From NCBI GenBank assembly GCA_965224515.1, contig OZ245051.1, forward strand, positions 2,666,001 to 2,730,000: 64,000 bases of DNA, read 5' to 3'. Source of the DNA: Sedimenticola_A sp040506425. Lineage in GTDB: Bacteria; Pseudomonadota; Gammaproteobacteria; Chromatiales; Chromatiaceae. Under the pieces are notes generated by a model that searched no databases, was not told where the DNA came from, and saw only the letters and a program-made list of their open reading frames with translations. This document shows positions 25,778 to 35,485 of this stretch, in pieces. The position numbers and the translations under genes were made by a program. The first letter of the stretch is position 1; every line of letters begins with the position of its first letter.

Positions 25778-27049
25778 ATGGCGAACGAAGTCTGTCTGCG
25801 CACTCTCGAACTGGATCGTCCCTGGGATATAGACCAGTACCGCAGCATCGGCGGTTACGAGATGCTGAAGAAGATCTTTACCGAGGGAATCACCCCGGAG
25901 CAGATCATCGAAGAGGTGAAAACCTCCAATCTTCGCGGTCGTGGTGGTGCGGGATTCCCCACCGGTCTCAAGTGGAGCTTTATCTCGCGCAATGCGCCTG
26001 GCCAGAAGTACGTGGTCTGCAACTCGGACGAGGGCGAGCCCGGTACCTTCAAGGATCGCGATATCCTGCGCTACAACCCCCACCAGCTGGTGGAGGGAAT
26101 GATTATCGCTGGCTACGCCATCGGTGCGACCCAGGGATATAACTACATTCGCGGTGAGTTCATGGAGCCGGCGCAACGTTTTCAGGATGCCATCGATCAG
26201 GCACGGGAAGCCGGTTTCATCGGCGAGAACATTCTCGGCTCAGGTTTCGATTTCGACCTGAACGTACACCTGGGTGGTGGCGCCTACGTCTGTGGTGAAG
26301 AGACCGCGCTGCTGGAGTCCATCGAGGGCAAAAAGGGGCAGCCAAGATACAAACCGCCTTTTCCGGCCCACTTCGGCCTTTACGGACGTCCGACCATTAT
26401 CAACAATACCGAATCCCTGGCCTCCATTCCCATGATCATGGAGAAGGGCGGACAGTGGTTCAAAGACCTGGGTGTTGAGAACAGCGGCGGTACCAAGCTC
26501 TTCTCCATCTCCGGCAATATCAATAATCCCGGTGTTTTCGAAATCCCCATGGGTACCCCGTTCTCCGAACTGCTGGAGATGGCCGGTGGCATGAAGGACG
26601 GACGCCGTTGCAAGGCAGTAATCCCCGGTGGTTCATCCTCCCCGGTTATTCCCGGTGATCAGATGATGGACCTGACCATGGATTACGACTCGATCCAGAA
26701 TGCCGGCTCCATGCTGGGTTCAGGTGCGGTGATCGTGTTGGACGACACCAACTGCATGGTCAAGGTGCTGGAGCGCATGTCCTACTTCTATTACGAAGAG
26801 TCCTGCGGCCAGTGTACCCCCTGCCGTGAAGGTACCGGCTGGCTCTACCGCGTGGTAAGCCGCATTGAAAACGGTCAGGGACGCCCGGAAGACATGGCCC
26901 TGCTGGAGGATGTGACCCAGAAGATTGCAGGTCGCACCATCTGCGCACTGGGTGATGCTGCTGCCATGCCTGTACAGGGCATGCTCAAGCACTTTCGGGA
27001 CGAGTTCGAGTACCACATTGAACATAAGAAATGCAAAGTTGATTCCTGA
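25778..27049 (+). CDS. nuoF: NADH-quinone oxidoreductase subunit F
   Basis: 423 residues. NADH site GRGGAGFPTGLKW (about 51-63), FMN-binding SDEGEPGTFKDR and GAYVCGEETAL, and [4Fe-4S] cluster N3 ligands in ESCGQCTPCREG plus a later Cys in TICALGD. It oxidises NADH and starts the electron chain of complex I. Confidence 0.97.
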   Translation: MANEVCLRTLELDRPWDIDQYRSIGGYEMLKKIFTEGITPEQIIEEVKTSNLRGRGGAGFPTGLKWSFISRNAPGQKYVVCNSDEGEPGTFKDRDILRYNPHQLVEGMIIAGYAIGATQGYNYIRGEFMEPAQRFQDAIDQAREAGFIGENILGSGFDFDLNVHLGGGAYVCGEETALLESIEGKKGQPRYKPPFPAHFGLYGRPTIINNTESLASIPMIMEKGGQWFKDLGVENSGGTKLFSISGNINNPGVFEIPMGTPFSELLEMAGGMKDGRRCKAVIPGGSSSPVIPGDQMMDLTMDYDSIQNAGSMLGSGAVIVLDDTNCMVKVLERMSYFYYEESCGQCTPCREGTGWLYRVVSRIENGQGRPEDMALLEDVTQKIAGRTICALGDAAAMPVQGMLKHFRDEFEYHIEHKKCKVDS

Positions 27050-27114
27050 AAAAATAGAACAGGAATTGATATTCGGAATTTTAAATTCTGTTACTGGCTT
27101 AGAGAATAACGTCA

Positions 27115-29421
27115 ATGTCTGAAGACCAGACGGTAACAATAGAAGTCGACGGCAAGGAGCTCAAGGCGCAAGCCGGAGCGATGCTGATCGATGTCACGGA
27201 TGCGGCGGGTATCAACATCCCCCGTTTCTGTTATCACAAAAAGCTCTCCGTATCCGCCAATTGCCGCATGTGCCTGGTGGAAGTCGAGAAGGTGTGGAAA
27301 CCACTTCCAGCCTGTGCAACACCTGTTGCAGACGGCATGAAGGTGTTCACCCGCTCGCCCATGGCATTGGCAGCCCAGAAGGGCACCATGGAGTTTCTGC
27401 TCATCAACCATCCACTGGACTGCCCGATCTGCGATCAGGGTGGTGAGTGTGAACTGCAGGATGTGGCAGTCGGTTACGGCAGTGATGTCTCCCGCTTCGT
27501 GGAAGGCAAGCGCGTGGTCAAGGACAAGGACATCGGGCCCCTGGTGGCCACCGACCTGACCCGCTGCATCCACTGCACACGCTGCGTTCGTTTCGGTGCT
27601 GAAATTGCAGGTATTCGCGAACTGGGCGCCACCGGTCGTGGCGAACACATGACCATCGGCACCTACATAGAAAAGAGCGTTGACTCTGAACTCTCCGGCA
27701 ACATCATTGATGTCTGCCCCGTGGGCTCACTTACCTCCAAGCCGTTCCGTTTCAATGCGCGGGCCTGGGAGCTTGTGCAGCGTGACACCGTAGCTGCTCA
27801 CGACTCGGTGGGTTCTGCCGTACATGTTCACGTCCGCCGCAACGAAGTGATGCGCGTGGTACCCATGGATAACGAAGCAGTCAACGAGTGCTGGATCTCC
27901 GACCGTGACCGTTTCAGCTATACCGGCCTGGCCAGTGAAGAGCGCCTGAGCCGCCCGCTGATCAAGAAGAAAGGCGAGTGGGTGGAAGCAGGCTGGCATG
28001 AGACCCTGGATATGGTTGCCAAGGGGCTGAAGGGTGTCTCCGGTGATCAACTCGGTGCCCTGATCTCTCCAGCATCCACCCTTGAGGAGATGCACCTGGC
28101 ACAGAAACTGGTGCGGGGCCTGGGTAGCGAAAATATCGATTTTCGTTTACGCCAGGGTGATTTCCGCAGCGACGGGCCCGCATACCCCTGGCTGGGGCAG
28201 TCAATTGCCGACCTGGAAGCACTGAATGCAGCCCTGCTGATCGGTGCCAACGTCCGCAAGGAGCAGCCGATACTCGGACACCGCCTGCGCAAGGCAGCAC
28301 TTGAAGGTGCGAGTATCAGTTTCATCAACCCCTTCGAGCTGGACATGAACTACTCGACCGGCCAACTGGTCAATTCACCGGCCGGCATGGTCGATGACCT
28401 TGCAGCCGTTGCCAAGGCGCTGGGCGCCAGTGGCGGACTCATCGATGCAGCTGAGGCAGGGGATGATCACAAGACGATTGCCGAGCAGCTCAAGTTTGCC
28501 GATAACGCCAGCGTGCTGCTGGGTAACATCGCAGCTGCGCACCCTGATTATTCACTGCTCTGTTCACTGGCAGCCAAGGTTGCCGAGGCGAGCGGAGCCA
28601 GGCTGGGCTTCCTGCCGGAAGCGGCCAACAGCGTTGGCGCAAACCTGGCAGGCGTCAGGGGCCAGGGCGGTCTGAACGCGACCAGCATGCTGGAGCAGCC
28701 CCGCAAGGGCTACCTGCTGATGGGCGTGGAACCCGGCTACGACTTTTACAACCCGGCACTTGCCGCCTCAGCATTTGAAAAGGCGGAGTTCGTGGTTGCG
28801 CTCAGCGCTTTCCGCAGTGCAAGCCTTGAAGCGGCAGCAGATGTGATTCTGCCAATCGCTTCATTTGCTGAAACATCCGGCACCTATGTCAATGCCGAGG
28901 GCAGCTGGCAGTCATTTGCCGGCGCGGTCAGCCCGAAAGGCGATACCCGTCCCGCTTGGAAGGTGCTGCGGGTAATGGGCAACATGCTGGATATCGACGG
29001 TTTCGAGCAGAACAGCTCTGAAGACGCCCTGAATGAAGTGAAAGCTTCCGCAGCTGACACACAGCTGGATAACAGTGTTTCCGGTGATGCCGGGTCTGAC
29101 AGGCGGATGAGCGCAAACGGCCTTGCCAGGATAGGTGATGTGCCTCTCTATGCAGTTGATCCGCTGGTGCGAAGGGCAGCCCCACTGCAGCAGACCAACG
29201 ATGCTATTGCTGCATCGATCAGGATCAATCCTGAACAGGCGGCTAAAGGCGGATTCGGCGAAGGCGACAGCGCTGTACTGACACAAGATGAGAATCGGGC
29301 TGAACTGCCCATCGAGATAGATTCCACCGTACCGAACGGTTCTGTTCGGGTACCTGCCGGGTTGGCGGGCACCGAAGGGCTGGGCGGTCAATTCGGTGAA
29401 GTGACCCTGGAGAAGGCATAA
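27115..29421 (+). CDS. nuoG: NADH-quinone oxidoreductase subunit G
   Basis: 768 residues. The N-terminal [2Fe-2S] domain has CYHKKLSVSANCRMCLVEVE-type spacing, followed by HPLDCPICDQGGECELQD (HxxxCxxC...C, cluster N5) and TRCIHCTRCVRF (cluster N4). The rest is a molybdopterin-oxidoreductase-like fold without cofactor, about 500 residues. It relays electrons from NuoF to NuoI. A 65-bp gap precedes it. Confidence 0.96.
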   Translation: MSEDQTVTIEVDGKELKAQAGAMLIDVTDAAGINIPRFCYHKKLSVSANCRMCLVEVEKVWKPLPACATPVADGMKVFTRSPMALAAQKGTMEFLLINHPLDCPICDQGGECELQDVAVGYGSDVSRFVEGKRVVKDKDIGPLVATDLTRCIHCTRCVRFGAEIAGIRELGATGRGEHMTIGTYIEKSVDSELSGNIIDVCPVGSLTSKPFRFNARAWELVQRDTVAAHDSVGSAVHVHVRRNEVMRVVPMDNEAVNECWISDRDRFSYTGLASEERLSRPLIKKKGEWVEAGWHETLDMVAKGLKGVSGDQLGALISPASTLEEMHLAQKLVRGLGSENIDFRLRQGDFRSDGPAYPWLGQSIADLEALNAALLIGANVRKEQPILGHRLRKAALEGASISFINPFELDMNYSTGQLVNSPAGMVDDLAAVAKALGASGGLIDAAEAGDDHKTIAEQLKFADNASVLLGNIAAAHPDYSLLCSLAAKVAEASGARLGFLPEAANSVGANLAGVRGQGGLNATSMLEQPRKGYLLMGVEPGYDFYNPALAASAFEKAEFVVALSAFRSASLEAAADVILPIASFAETSGTYVNAEGSWQSFAGAVSPKGDTRPAWKVLRVMGNMLDIDGFEQNSSEDALNEVKASAADTQLDNSVSGDAGSDRRMSANGLARIGDVPLYAVDPLVRRAAPLQQTNDAIAASIRINPEQAAKGGFGEGDSAVLTQDENRAELPIEIDSTVPNGSVRVPAGLAGTEGLGGQFGEVTLEKA

Positions 29422-29424
29422 CCG

Positions 29425-30480
29425 ATGGATGCACTGATTGGGCTCTGGGAATGGCTTGGGGAAAATCTGATTATCATTCAGATTATGCTCAAGATCGTTG
29501 TAATCGTGGCTCCGCTGATGCTGGCGGTGGCCTACTTCACCTATGCGGAACGCAAGCTCATCGGCTACATGCAGGTGCGTATCGGCCCCAACCGCGTCGG
29601 CCCCAAGGGCTGGTTGCAGCCGATTGCAGATGCGGTAAAGCTGATGTTCAAGGAGATTGTGATCCCCACCAAGGCGAACAAACTCCTGTTTCTGATTGCG
29701 CCGATGCTGACCCTGGGTCCGGCACTGGCGGCCTGGGCGGTGTTCCCGTTTCAGGAGGGCCTGGTGCTGGCGGATCTCAATGCCGGTCTTCTCTACGTTC
29801 TGGCTCTGACCTCTGTCGGTGTCTATGGAGTGATCATCGCGGGTTGGGCATCCAACTCAAAATACGCCTTCCTTGGTGCACTGCGCTCGGCAGCCCAGAT
29901 CGTCTCTTATGAGATCGCAATGGGCTTCGCCCTGGTGGGTGTGCTGGTTGCCGCCGGTAGTCTCAACCTGGGCGAGATAGTTCGTGCCCAGCAGGGGGAG
30001 GGTGGCCTGTTCAACTGGTTCTGGCTGCCGCTGCTGCCGCTGTTCGTTATCTATTTTGTCTCCGGAGTGGCCGAAACCAACCGTGCCCCCTTCGATGTGG
30101 CTGAAGGCGAGTCGGAGATCGTAGCCGGTTTTCACGTCGACTACTCGGGCATGCCCTTCGCGGTCTTCTTCCTGGGTGAGTATGCCAACATGATCCTGAT
30201 CTCGGCGCTAACCGCGCTGATGTTCATGGGTGGCTGGCTGTCGCCGTTCCCGGCAAGCTGGGTGGACGGTGTCTTCCTGCTTGGTGACGGCATCCACTGG
30301 ATGTTCATCAAGACAGCCCTGTTCGGTTTCCTCTTTCTGTGGTTTCGTGCAACCTTTCCCCGTTACCGTTATGACCAGATCATGCGTCTCGGCTGGAAGG
30401 TGTTCATTCCCATAACCATTGTCTGGATCCTGGTTGTGGGCCTGGCAGTGGTCTATCAATTGCCCTGGTGGTTCGACTGA
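29425..30480 (+). CDS. nuoH: NADH-quinone oxidoreductase subunit H
   Basis: 351 residues with eight or so membrane helices. Signatures are YAERKLIGYMQVRIGPNRVG (residues about 39-58) and the quinone-channel stretch AETNRAPFDVAEGESE. It is the heel subunit that joins the hydrophilic and membrane arms. Confidence 0.97.
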   Translation: MDALIGLWEWLGENLIIIQIMLKIVVIVAPLMLAVAYFTYAERKLIGYMQVRIGPNRVGPKGWLQPIADAVKLMFKEIVIPTKANKLLFLIAPMLTLGPALAAWAVFPFQEGLVLADLNAGLLYVLALTSVGVYGVIIAGWASNSKYAFLGALRSAAQIVSYEIAMGFALVGVLVAAGSLNLGEIVRAQQGEGGLFNWFWLPLLPLFVIYFVSGVAETNRAPFDVAEGESEIVAGFHVDYSGMPFAVFFLGEYANMILISALTALMFMGGWLSPFPASWVDGVFLLGDGIHWMFIKTALFGFLFLWFRATFPRYRYDQIMRLGWKVFIPITIVWILVVGLAVVYQLPWWFD

Positions 30481-30493
30481 GGCTGGGTGACAG

Positions 30494-30982
30494 ATGAAAG
30501 TATTAACAGATTACATTAAGAGCCTGTTCCTGCTGGAACTGTTTAAAGGGCTCAACGTGACCGGACGGTACCTGTTCAAGAAGAAATTCACGGTTCAGTA
30601 CCCGGAAGAGAGGGCGCCTGTGTCACCGCGCTTTCGTGGTCTGCATGCCCAGCGGCGCTACCCCAACGGGGAAGAGCGCTGTATCGCCTGCAAACTGTGC
30701 GAGGCGGTATGTCCTGCGCTGGCTATCACCATTGAGGCCGAACCCCGTGATGACGGTTCACGCCGCACCACACGCTATGACATCGACCTTTTCAAGTGCA
30801 TCTTCTGCGGCTACTGCCAGGAGTCATGCCCGGTGGATGCCATCGTTGAAACACGGGTCTATGAGTACAGTTTTGAGAACCGCGAAGATGCGATCATGAC
30901 CAAGGAGAAGCTCCTCGCGGTCGGTGAGAAATACGAGGCCCAGATTGCGGCTGATATCGAGGCCCAGGCCCGGTACCGCTGA
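30494..30982 (+). CDS. nuoI: NADH-quinone oxidoreductase subunit I
   Basis: 162 residues with two [4Fe-4S] ferredoxin motifs, CIACKLCEAVCP and CIFCGYCQESCP, preceded by an amphipathic N-terminal helix. It carries clusters N6a and N6b between NuoG and NuoB. Confidence 0.97.
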   Translation: MKVLTDYIKSLFLLELFKGLNVTGRYLFKKKFTVQYPEERAPVSPRFRGLHAQRRYPNGEERCIACKLCEAVCPALAITIEAEPRDDGSRRTTRYDIDLFKCIFCGYCQESCPVDAIVETRVYEYSFENREDAIMTKEKLLAVGEKYEAQIAADIEAQARYR

Positions 30983-31014
30983 GGCCGGCCCGTTAACCTG
31001 AATTGGAATATCCG

Positions 31015-31617
31015 ATGACATTCGAACTGTTTGTCTTTTATGTTTTCGCCGCCATCCTGGTGTTTGCCGCGACGATGGTGATAACCCAACGCAACCCGGT
31101 TCACTCGGCGTTGTTCCTGGTGCTGGCATTTTTTTCCAGCGCCTGTATCTGGATGCTGGCAGAAGCAGAGTTTCTTGCCATCGTACTGGTACTCGTCTAC
31201 GTAGGGGCGGTTATGGTGCTGTTCCTGTTCGTGGTTATGATGCTTGATATCGATGTTGCAACCATGCGTGCCGGATTCATCAGTTATCTTCCCGTGGGAC
31301 TGCTGGTTGCAGTTGTAATGGCGGTTGAGATTATCCTGGTTGTCGGGCCGGGCAATTTCGGCATGGAGCAGTATGCTGCCCCCGTCCGACATGCAGCTGA
31401 TTACAACAACACCGCAGAGATCGGCAATGTTCTCTATACCGTCTACATGTACCCGTTCGAAATTGCGGCGGTCATTCTGCTGGTCGCGATCATTGCAGCG
31501 ATTGGACTGACCATGCGCAAGCGTCCTGAAACCAAGTCTCAGAATCCGTCAGAGCAGGTTAAGGTGAAGAAGGGACCTGATCGCATTCAGGTGGTTTCCA
31601 TGGAGGCGGAGGACTGA
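31015..31617 (+). CDS. nuoJ: NADH-quinone oxidoreductase subunit J
   Basis: 200 residues from the ATG at 31015; an upstream TTG at 31003 is in frame but has no ribosome site. Five membrane helices with the conserved NPVHSALFLVLAFF and LVYVGAVMVLFLFVVMMLD segments. It is a membrane-arm subunit near the proton channels. Confidence 0.95.
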   Translation: MTFELFVFYVFAAILVFAATMVITQRNPVHSALFLVLAFFSSACIWMLAEAEFLAIVLVLVYVGAVMVLFLFVVMMLDIDVATMRAGFISYLPVGLLVAVVMAVEIILVVGPGNFGMEQYAAPVRHAADYNNTAEIGNVLYTVYMYPFEIAAVILLVAIIAAIGLTMRKRPETKSQNPSEQVKVKKGPDRIQVVSMEAED

Positions 31618-31619
31618 TC

Positions 31620-31925
31620 ATGATTGAACTCTCCGATTATCTGATTGTTGGGGCGATACTCTTTTCGCTCAGTATTGCGGGAATTTTTCTAAACCGTAAA
31701 AACGTGATCATCCTGCTCATGTGCATCGAGTTGATGCTGTTGGCGGTGAATATGAACTTTGTCGCCTTCTCCCACTTTCTGGGAGACACGGCGGGGCAGG
31801 TTTTCGTCTTCTTTATTCTGACAGTTGCAGCTGCTGAGGCGGCGATCGGACTGGCCATCCTGGTGGTGCTGTTCCGCAATCGTCGCACCATCAACGTGGC
31901 AGATCTGGATACGCTCAAGGGTTAA
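31620..31925 (+). CDS. nuoK: NADH-quinone oxidoreductase subunit K
   Basis: 101 residues, three membrane helices. The conserved glutamates are in LLMCIELMLLAVN and TVAAAEAAIGLAI. MrpC-like proton-channel half. Two bp from nuoJ. Confidence 0.97.
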   Translation: MIELSDYLIVGAILFSLSIAGIFLNRKNVIILLMCIELMLLAVNMNFVAFSHFLGDTAGQVFVFFILTVAAAEAAIGLAILVVLFRNRRTINVADLDTLKG

Positions 31926-31928
31926 GGC

Positions 31929-33917
31929 ATGGAACAGATTTATCTAACAATCGTGCTGGCGCCCCTCATCGGCGCAATCATAGCGGGCTTTTTCGGCAGC
32001 AGGATCGGACGCGCGGGCGCTCACTGGGTGACCAGCAGCGGGGTCGGCATCTCGGCACTGCTCTCCATCTACGTGCTCTGGCTGTTCATCAACAGCAAGA
32101 CCCAGGTCTTCAACGACAGTGTCTATACCTGGATGGTCAGCGACGGCCTGCACATGGAGGTGGGTTTCCTGGTTGACCAGCTGACAGCGGTCATGCTGGT
32201 GGTGGTCACTTTCGTCTCCTTCTGTGTTCATATCTATACCATCGGTTACATGGCCGACGATGAGCACAACTGGCCAAAAGAGAGCCTGGCAGGGCGCAAC
32301 AGCTACCAGCGCTTCTTCAGCTATATATCCCTGTTCACCTTCTCCATGCTGATGCTGGTGATGTCCAACAACTTCATGCAGCTCTTCTTCGGCTGGGAGG
32401 CTGTGGGCCTGGTCTCATACCTGCTGATCGGTTTCTGGTCGGTACGCGACACGGCGATCTTTGCAAACCTCAAGGCGTTCCTGGTCAACCGCGTGGGTGA
32501 CTTCGGATTTATCCTGGGTATCGCCGCTGTGGCCATGTACTTCAACAGCCTCGACTACGCCGAGGTGTTCGCCAAGGCGCCCGAATTCGCCAATACCCAG
32601 ATCACAATCTGGGGCGACGAGAGCTGGTCGCTTATGACCGTGATCTGCGTCTTCCTCTTTATCGGCGCAATGGGTAAGTCGGCACAGGTTCCTCTGCATG
32701 TGTGGCTGCCGGATTCAATGGAGGGCCCAACCCCCATCTCCGCCCTGATCCACGCCGCCACCATGGTAACCGCCGGTGTCTTCATGGTTGCGCGCATGTC
32801 GCCCCTCTATGAACTGTCCGAAACCGCGCTGACTTTCGTGCTGGTGATCGGTGCCACCACCGCCTTCTTTACCGGCCTTATCGGTATTGTGCAGAACGAC
32901 ATCAAGCGTGTTGTTGCCTACTCGACACTCTCCCAGCTCGGTTACATGATGGTTGCCCTGGGTGTTTCGGCCTACGCGGCGGGCATCTTTCACCTGATGA
33001 CCCACGCCTTCTTCAAGGCGCTGCTCTTCCTGGCCGCGGGCTCCGTAATTATCGGCATGCACCACAACCAGGATATCCGCAGCATGGGCGGTATCAGGAA
33101 GTACATGCCGATCACGTGGATTACATCCCTGCTGGGATCACTGGCCCTGATCGGTTTCCCCGGTTTCTCAGGTTATTTCTCCAAGGACGCCATCATTGAG
33201 GCGGTGCACCACTCATCTATCGCCGGCTCAGGCTATGCCTACGTTGCAGTGCTGGTGGGTGTGTTCATCACTGCGCTCTACAGCTTCCGCATGTTCTTCC
33301 TGGTGTTTCACGGCGAAGGTCCTCGTGACGAGCACGCCAAGGCTCACCTGCACGAGTCTCCCAAGGTTGTAACCTGGCCGCTGATTGCGCTGGCCATACC
33401 TTCAGTGTTTGTTGGTTATTTCACCGTGGACGCGATGCTGTTCGGAGACTGGTTCGAGGGTGCGATCTACGTGCTTCCGGAACACAACACCATTGCCGCG
33501 GTTGAGAAAATAGTGCACGACGGCAACGGTATGCTCGGGCACTTTTACGCCAGCGCACCGTTCTATCTTGCAATGGCGGGTTTGTTTGTCGCTTGGTTTA
33601 TCTACATGAAGAAACCGAGCATTGCACACGACATAAAGACCCGTTTCGATTTTGTCCACCTGATACTCGACAAGAAGTACTTCTTCGACGAGACCTATCA
33701 GTTCCTGTTTGCCGGCGGTAGCCGCGGTATCGGCAAACTGCTCTGGAACGTGGGCGACCGTGGCCTGATCGATGGCCTGATTATCAATGGCTCGGCAAAA
33801 ACTGTTGGACGCTTCGCCGACTGGATACGCAATGTCCAGACCGGTTACCTGTTCCACTACGCCGCAGTGATGATTCTTGGACTGTTGTTGTTATTGACTT
33901 GGTTTGTTATCTCCTAA
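31929..33917 (+). CDS. nuoL: NADH-quinone oxidoreductase subunit L
   Basis: 662 residues, an antiporter-like subunit. Hallmarks are FFGWEAVGLVSYLLIGFW (key Glu), the GAMGKSAQVPLHVWLPDSMEGPTP loop with its channel Lys (residues about 240-263) and HAFFKALLFLAAG. The long lateral helix lies in the C-terminal 100 residues. Proton pumping. Confidence 0.97.
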   Translation: MEQIYLTIVLAPLIGAIIAGFFGSRIGRAGAHWVTSSGVGISALLSIYVLWLFINSKTQVFNDSVYTWMVSDGLHMEVGFLVDQLTAVMLVVVTFVSFCVHIYTIGYMADDEHNWPKESLAGRNSYQRFFSYISLFTFSMLMLVMSNNFMQLFFGWEAVGLVSYLLIGFWSVRDTAIFANLKAFLVNRVGDFGFILGIAAVAMYFNSLDYAEVFAKAPEFANTQITIWGDESWSLMTVICVFLFIGAMGKSAQVPLHVWLPDSMEGPTPISALIHAATMVTAGVFMVARMSPLYELSETALTFVLVIGATTAFFTGLIGIVQNDIKRVVAYSTLSQLGYMMVALGVSAYAAGIFHLMTHAFFKALLFLAAGSVIIGMHHNQDIRSMGGIRKYMPITWITSLLGSLALIGFPGFSGYFSKDAIIEAVHHSSIAGSGYAYVAVLVGVFITALYSFRMFFLVFHGEGPRDEHAKAHLHESPKVVTWPLIALAIPSVFVGYFTVDAMLFGDWFEGAIYVLPEHNTIAAVEKIVHDGNGMLGHFYASAPFYLAMAGLFVAWFIYMKKPSIAHDIKTRFDFVHLILDKKYFFDETYQFLFAGGSRGIGKLLWNVGDRGLIDGLIINGSAKTVGRFADWIRNVQTGYLFHYAAVMILGLLLLLTWFVIS

Positions 33918-33935
33918 GTAGGTAGGACGCTTCGC

Positions 33936-35450
33936 ATGTTTGCAGACTGGCCCATTCTTAGCTTGACCATCTGGCTGCCGATTATCGGTGGTCTGCTGGT
34001 GCTAGCCAGCGGCGATAAAGCCGCAAATGCCACACGTTGGACGGCTCTGGTAGTAGCGATTCTTACCTTTATCGTTAGCCTGCCGCTCTACTCCAGCTTC
34101 GATCCATCAACTGCCCAGATGCAGTTTGTGGAGCGTATGCCGTGGATCTCCCATTTCAGTATTGAGTACTACCTGGGTGTAGACGGTATCTCCATGCCGC
34201 TGATCATCCTGACCACCTTTATCACGGTGTTCGTGATCATTGCCGGTTGGGAGGTTATTCAGTACAAGCCTTCGCACTACATGGCGGCATTCCTGATCAT
34301 GGAAGGTGTGATGGTCGGTGTCTTCTCTGCCCTCGACGCCATGCTGTTCTACGTGTTCTGGGAAGCGATGCTGATTCCGATGTTCCTGATCATCGGTGTC
34401 TGGGGTGGCCCGAACAGGGTCTACGCCACTATCAAGTTCTTCCTCTACACCTTCTTCGGTTCGGTGTTCATGCTGGTTGCACTGATCTACATGTACTTCC
34501 AGGCAGACTCTTTCGATATCCTGGCCTTCCACGACCTGAAGCTGGGACTGACAGAGCAGATACTGATATTCATAGCGTTCCTCATGGCCTTTGCCGTAAA
34601 GGTCCCCATGTGGCCTGTACACACCTGGCTGCCGGACGCACACGTTGAGGCGCCCACCGGCGGTTCCGTGATCCTTGCGGCGATCATGCTCAAGATCGGT
34701 GGTTACGGCTTCCTGCGCTTCAGCCTGCCCATCACTCCCGATGCGAGCAGCCATCTCGACTGGCTTATCATCACCATGTCCCTGATCGCTGTCGTCTACA
34801 TCGGATTCGTTGCACTGGTGCAGCAGGATATGAAGAAGCTGATCGCCTATTCATCCATTGCGCACATGGGCTTCGTGACTCTCGGCTTTTTCATCGCCTT
34901 CATGATCATGAACAACACCGCCAGCGAAAGCGGTGCCATCCTCGGCCTGGAAGGCGGCATGGTGCAGATGATCTCCCACGGTTTTATTTCCGCGGCAATG
35001 TTCCTCTGTGTCGGGGTGCTGTACGACCGCCTTCACAGCCGCGAGATCGGTGACTACGGCGGTGTGATCAACACCATGCCCATTTTCGGCGCATTCATGG
35101 TTTTCTTCGCCATGTCAAATGCAGGCCTGCCAGGTACTTCCGGGTTTGTCGGCGAGTTCATGGTTATTCTTGCCAGCTTCCGCGCTGATTTCTGGTTTGC
35201 GTTTCTGGCTGCAACCACGCTGATTATCGGCGCTGCCTATACCCTTTGGATGGTGAAGCGGGTGGTATTCGGCAAGGTGGCCAATGACAACGTCGCCGCC
35301 CTGGAAGATATAAATAATCGCGAACTGCTGGTTCTGGGCAGCCTCGCCATTGCTGTATTGGTACTCGGTCTCTGGCCCGCGCCGCTGGTCGAGGTGATGG
35401 ATGTCTCCATCGAGAACCTGTTGAAGCATATTGCCGTGTCCAAGCTCTGA
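33936..35450 (+). CDS. nuoM: NADH-quinone oxidoreductase subunit M
   Basis: 504 residues, antiporter-like, about 14 membrane helices. FYVFWEAMLIPMFLIIG with the channel Glu, AFAVKVPMWPVHTWLPDAH, and the late SNAGLPGTSGFVGEF identify NuoM. Confidence 0.97.
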   Translation: MFADWPILSLTIWLPIIGGLLVLASGDKAANATRWTALVVAILTFIVSLPLYSSFDPSTAQMQFVERMPWISHFSIEYYLGVDGISMPLIILTTFITVFVIIAGWEVIQYKPSHYMAAFLIMEGVMVGVFSALDAMLFYVFWEAMLIPMFLIIGVWGGPNRVYATIKFFLYTFFGSVFMLVALIYMYFQADSFDILAFHDLKLGLTEQILIFIAFLMAFAVKVPMWPVHTWLPDAHVEAPTGGSVILAAIMLKIGGYGFLRFSLPITPDASSHLDWLIITMSLIAVVYIGFVALVQQDMKKLIAYSSIAHMGFVTLGFFIAFMIMNNTASESGAILGLEGGMVQMISHGFISAAMFLCVGVLYDRLHSREIGDYGGVINTMPIFGAFMVFFAMSNAGLPGTSGFVGEFMVILASFRADFWFAFLAATTLIIGAAYTLWMVKRVVFGKVANDNVAALEDINNRELLVLGSLAIAVLVLGLWPAPLVEVMDVSIENLLKHIAVSKL

Positions 35451-35485
35451 TGCAGCTGGGCCTTATTAGGAATTGGTGAGTTTCG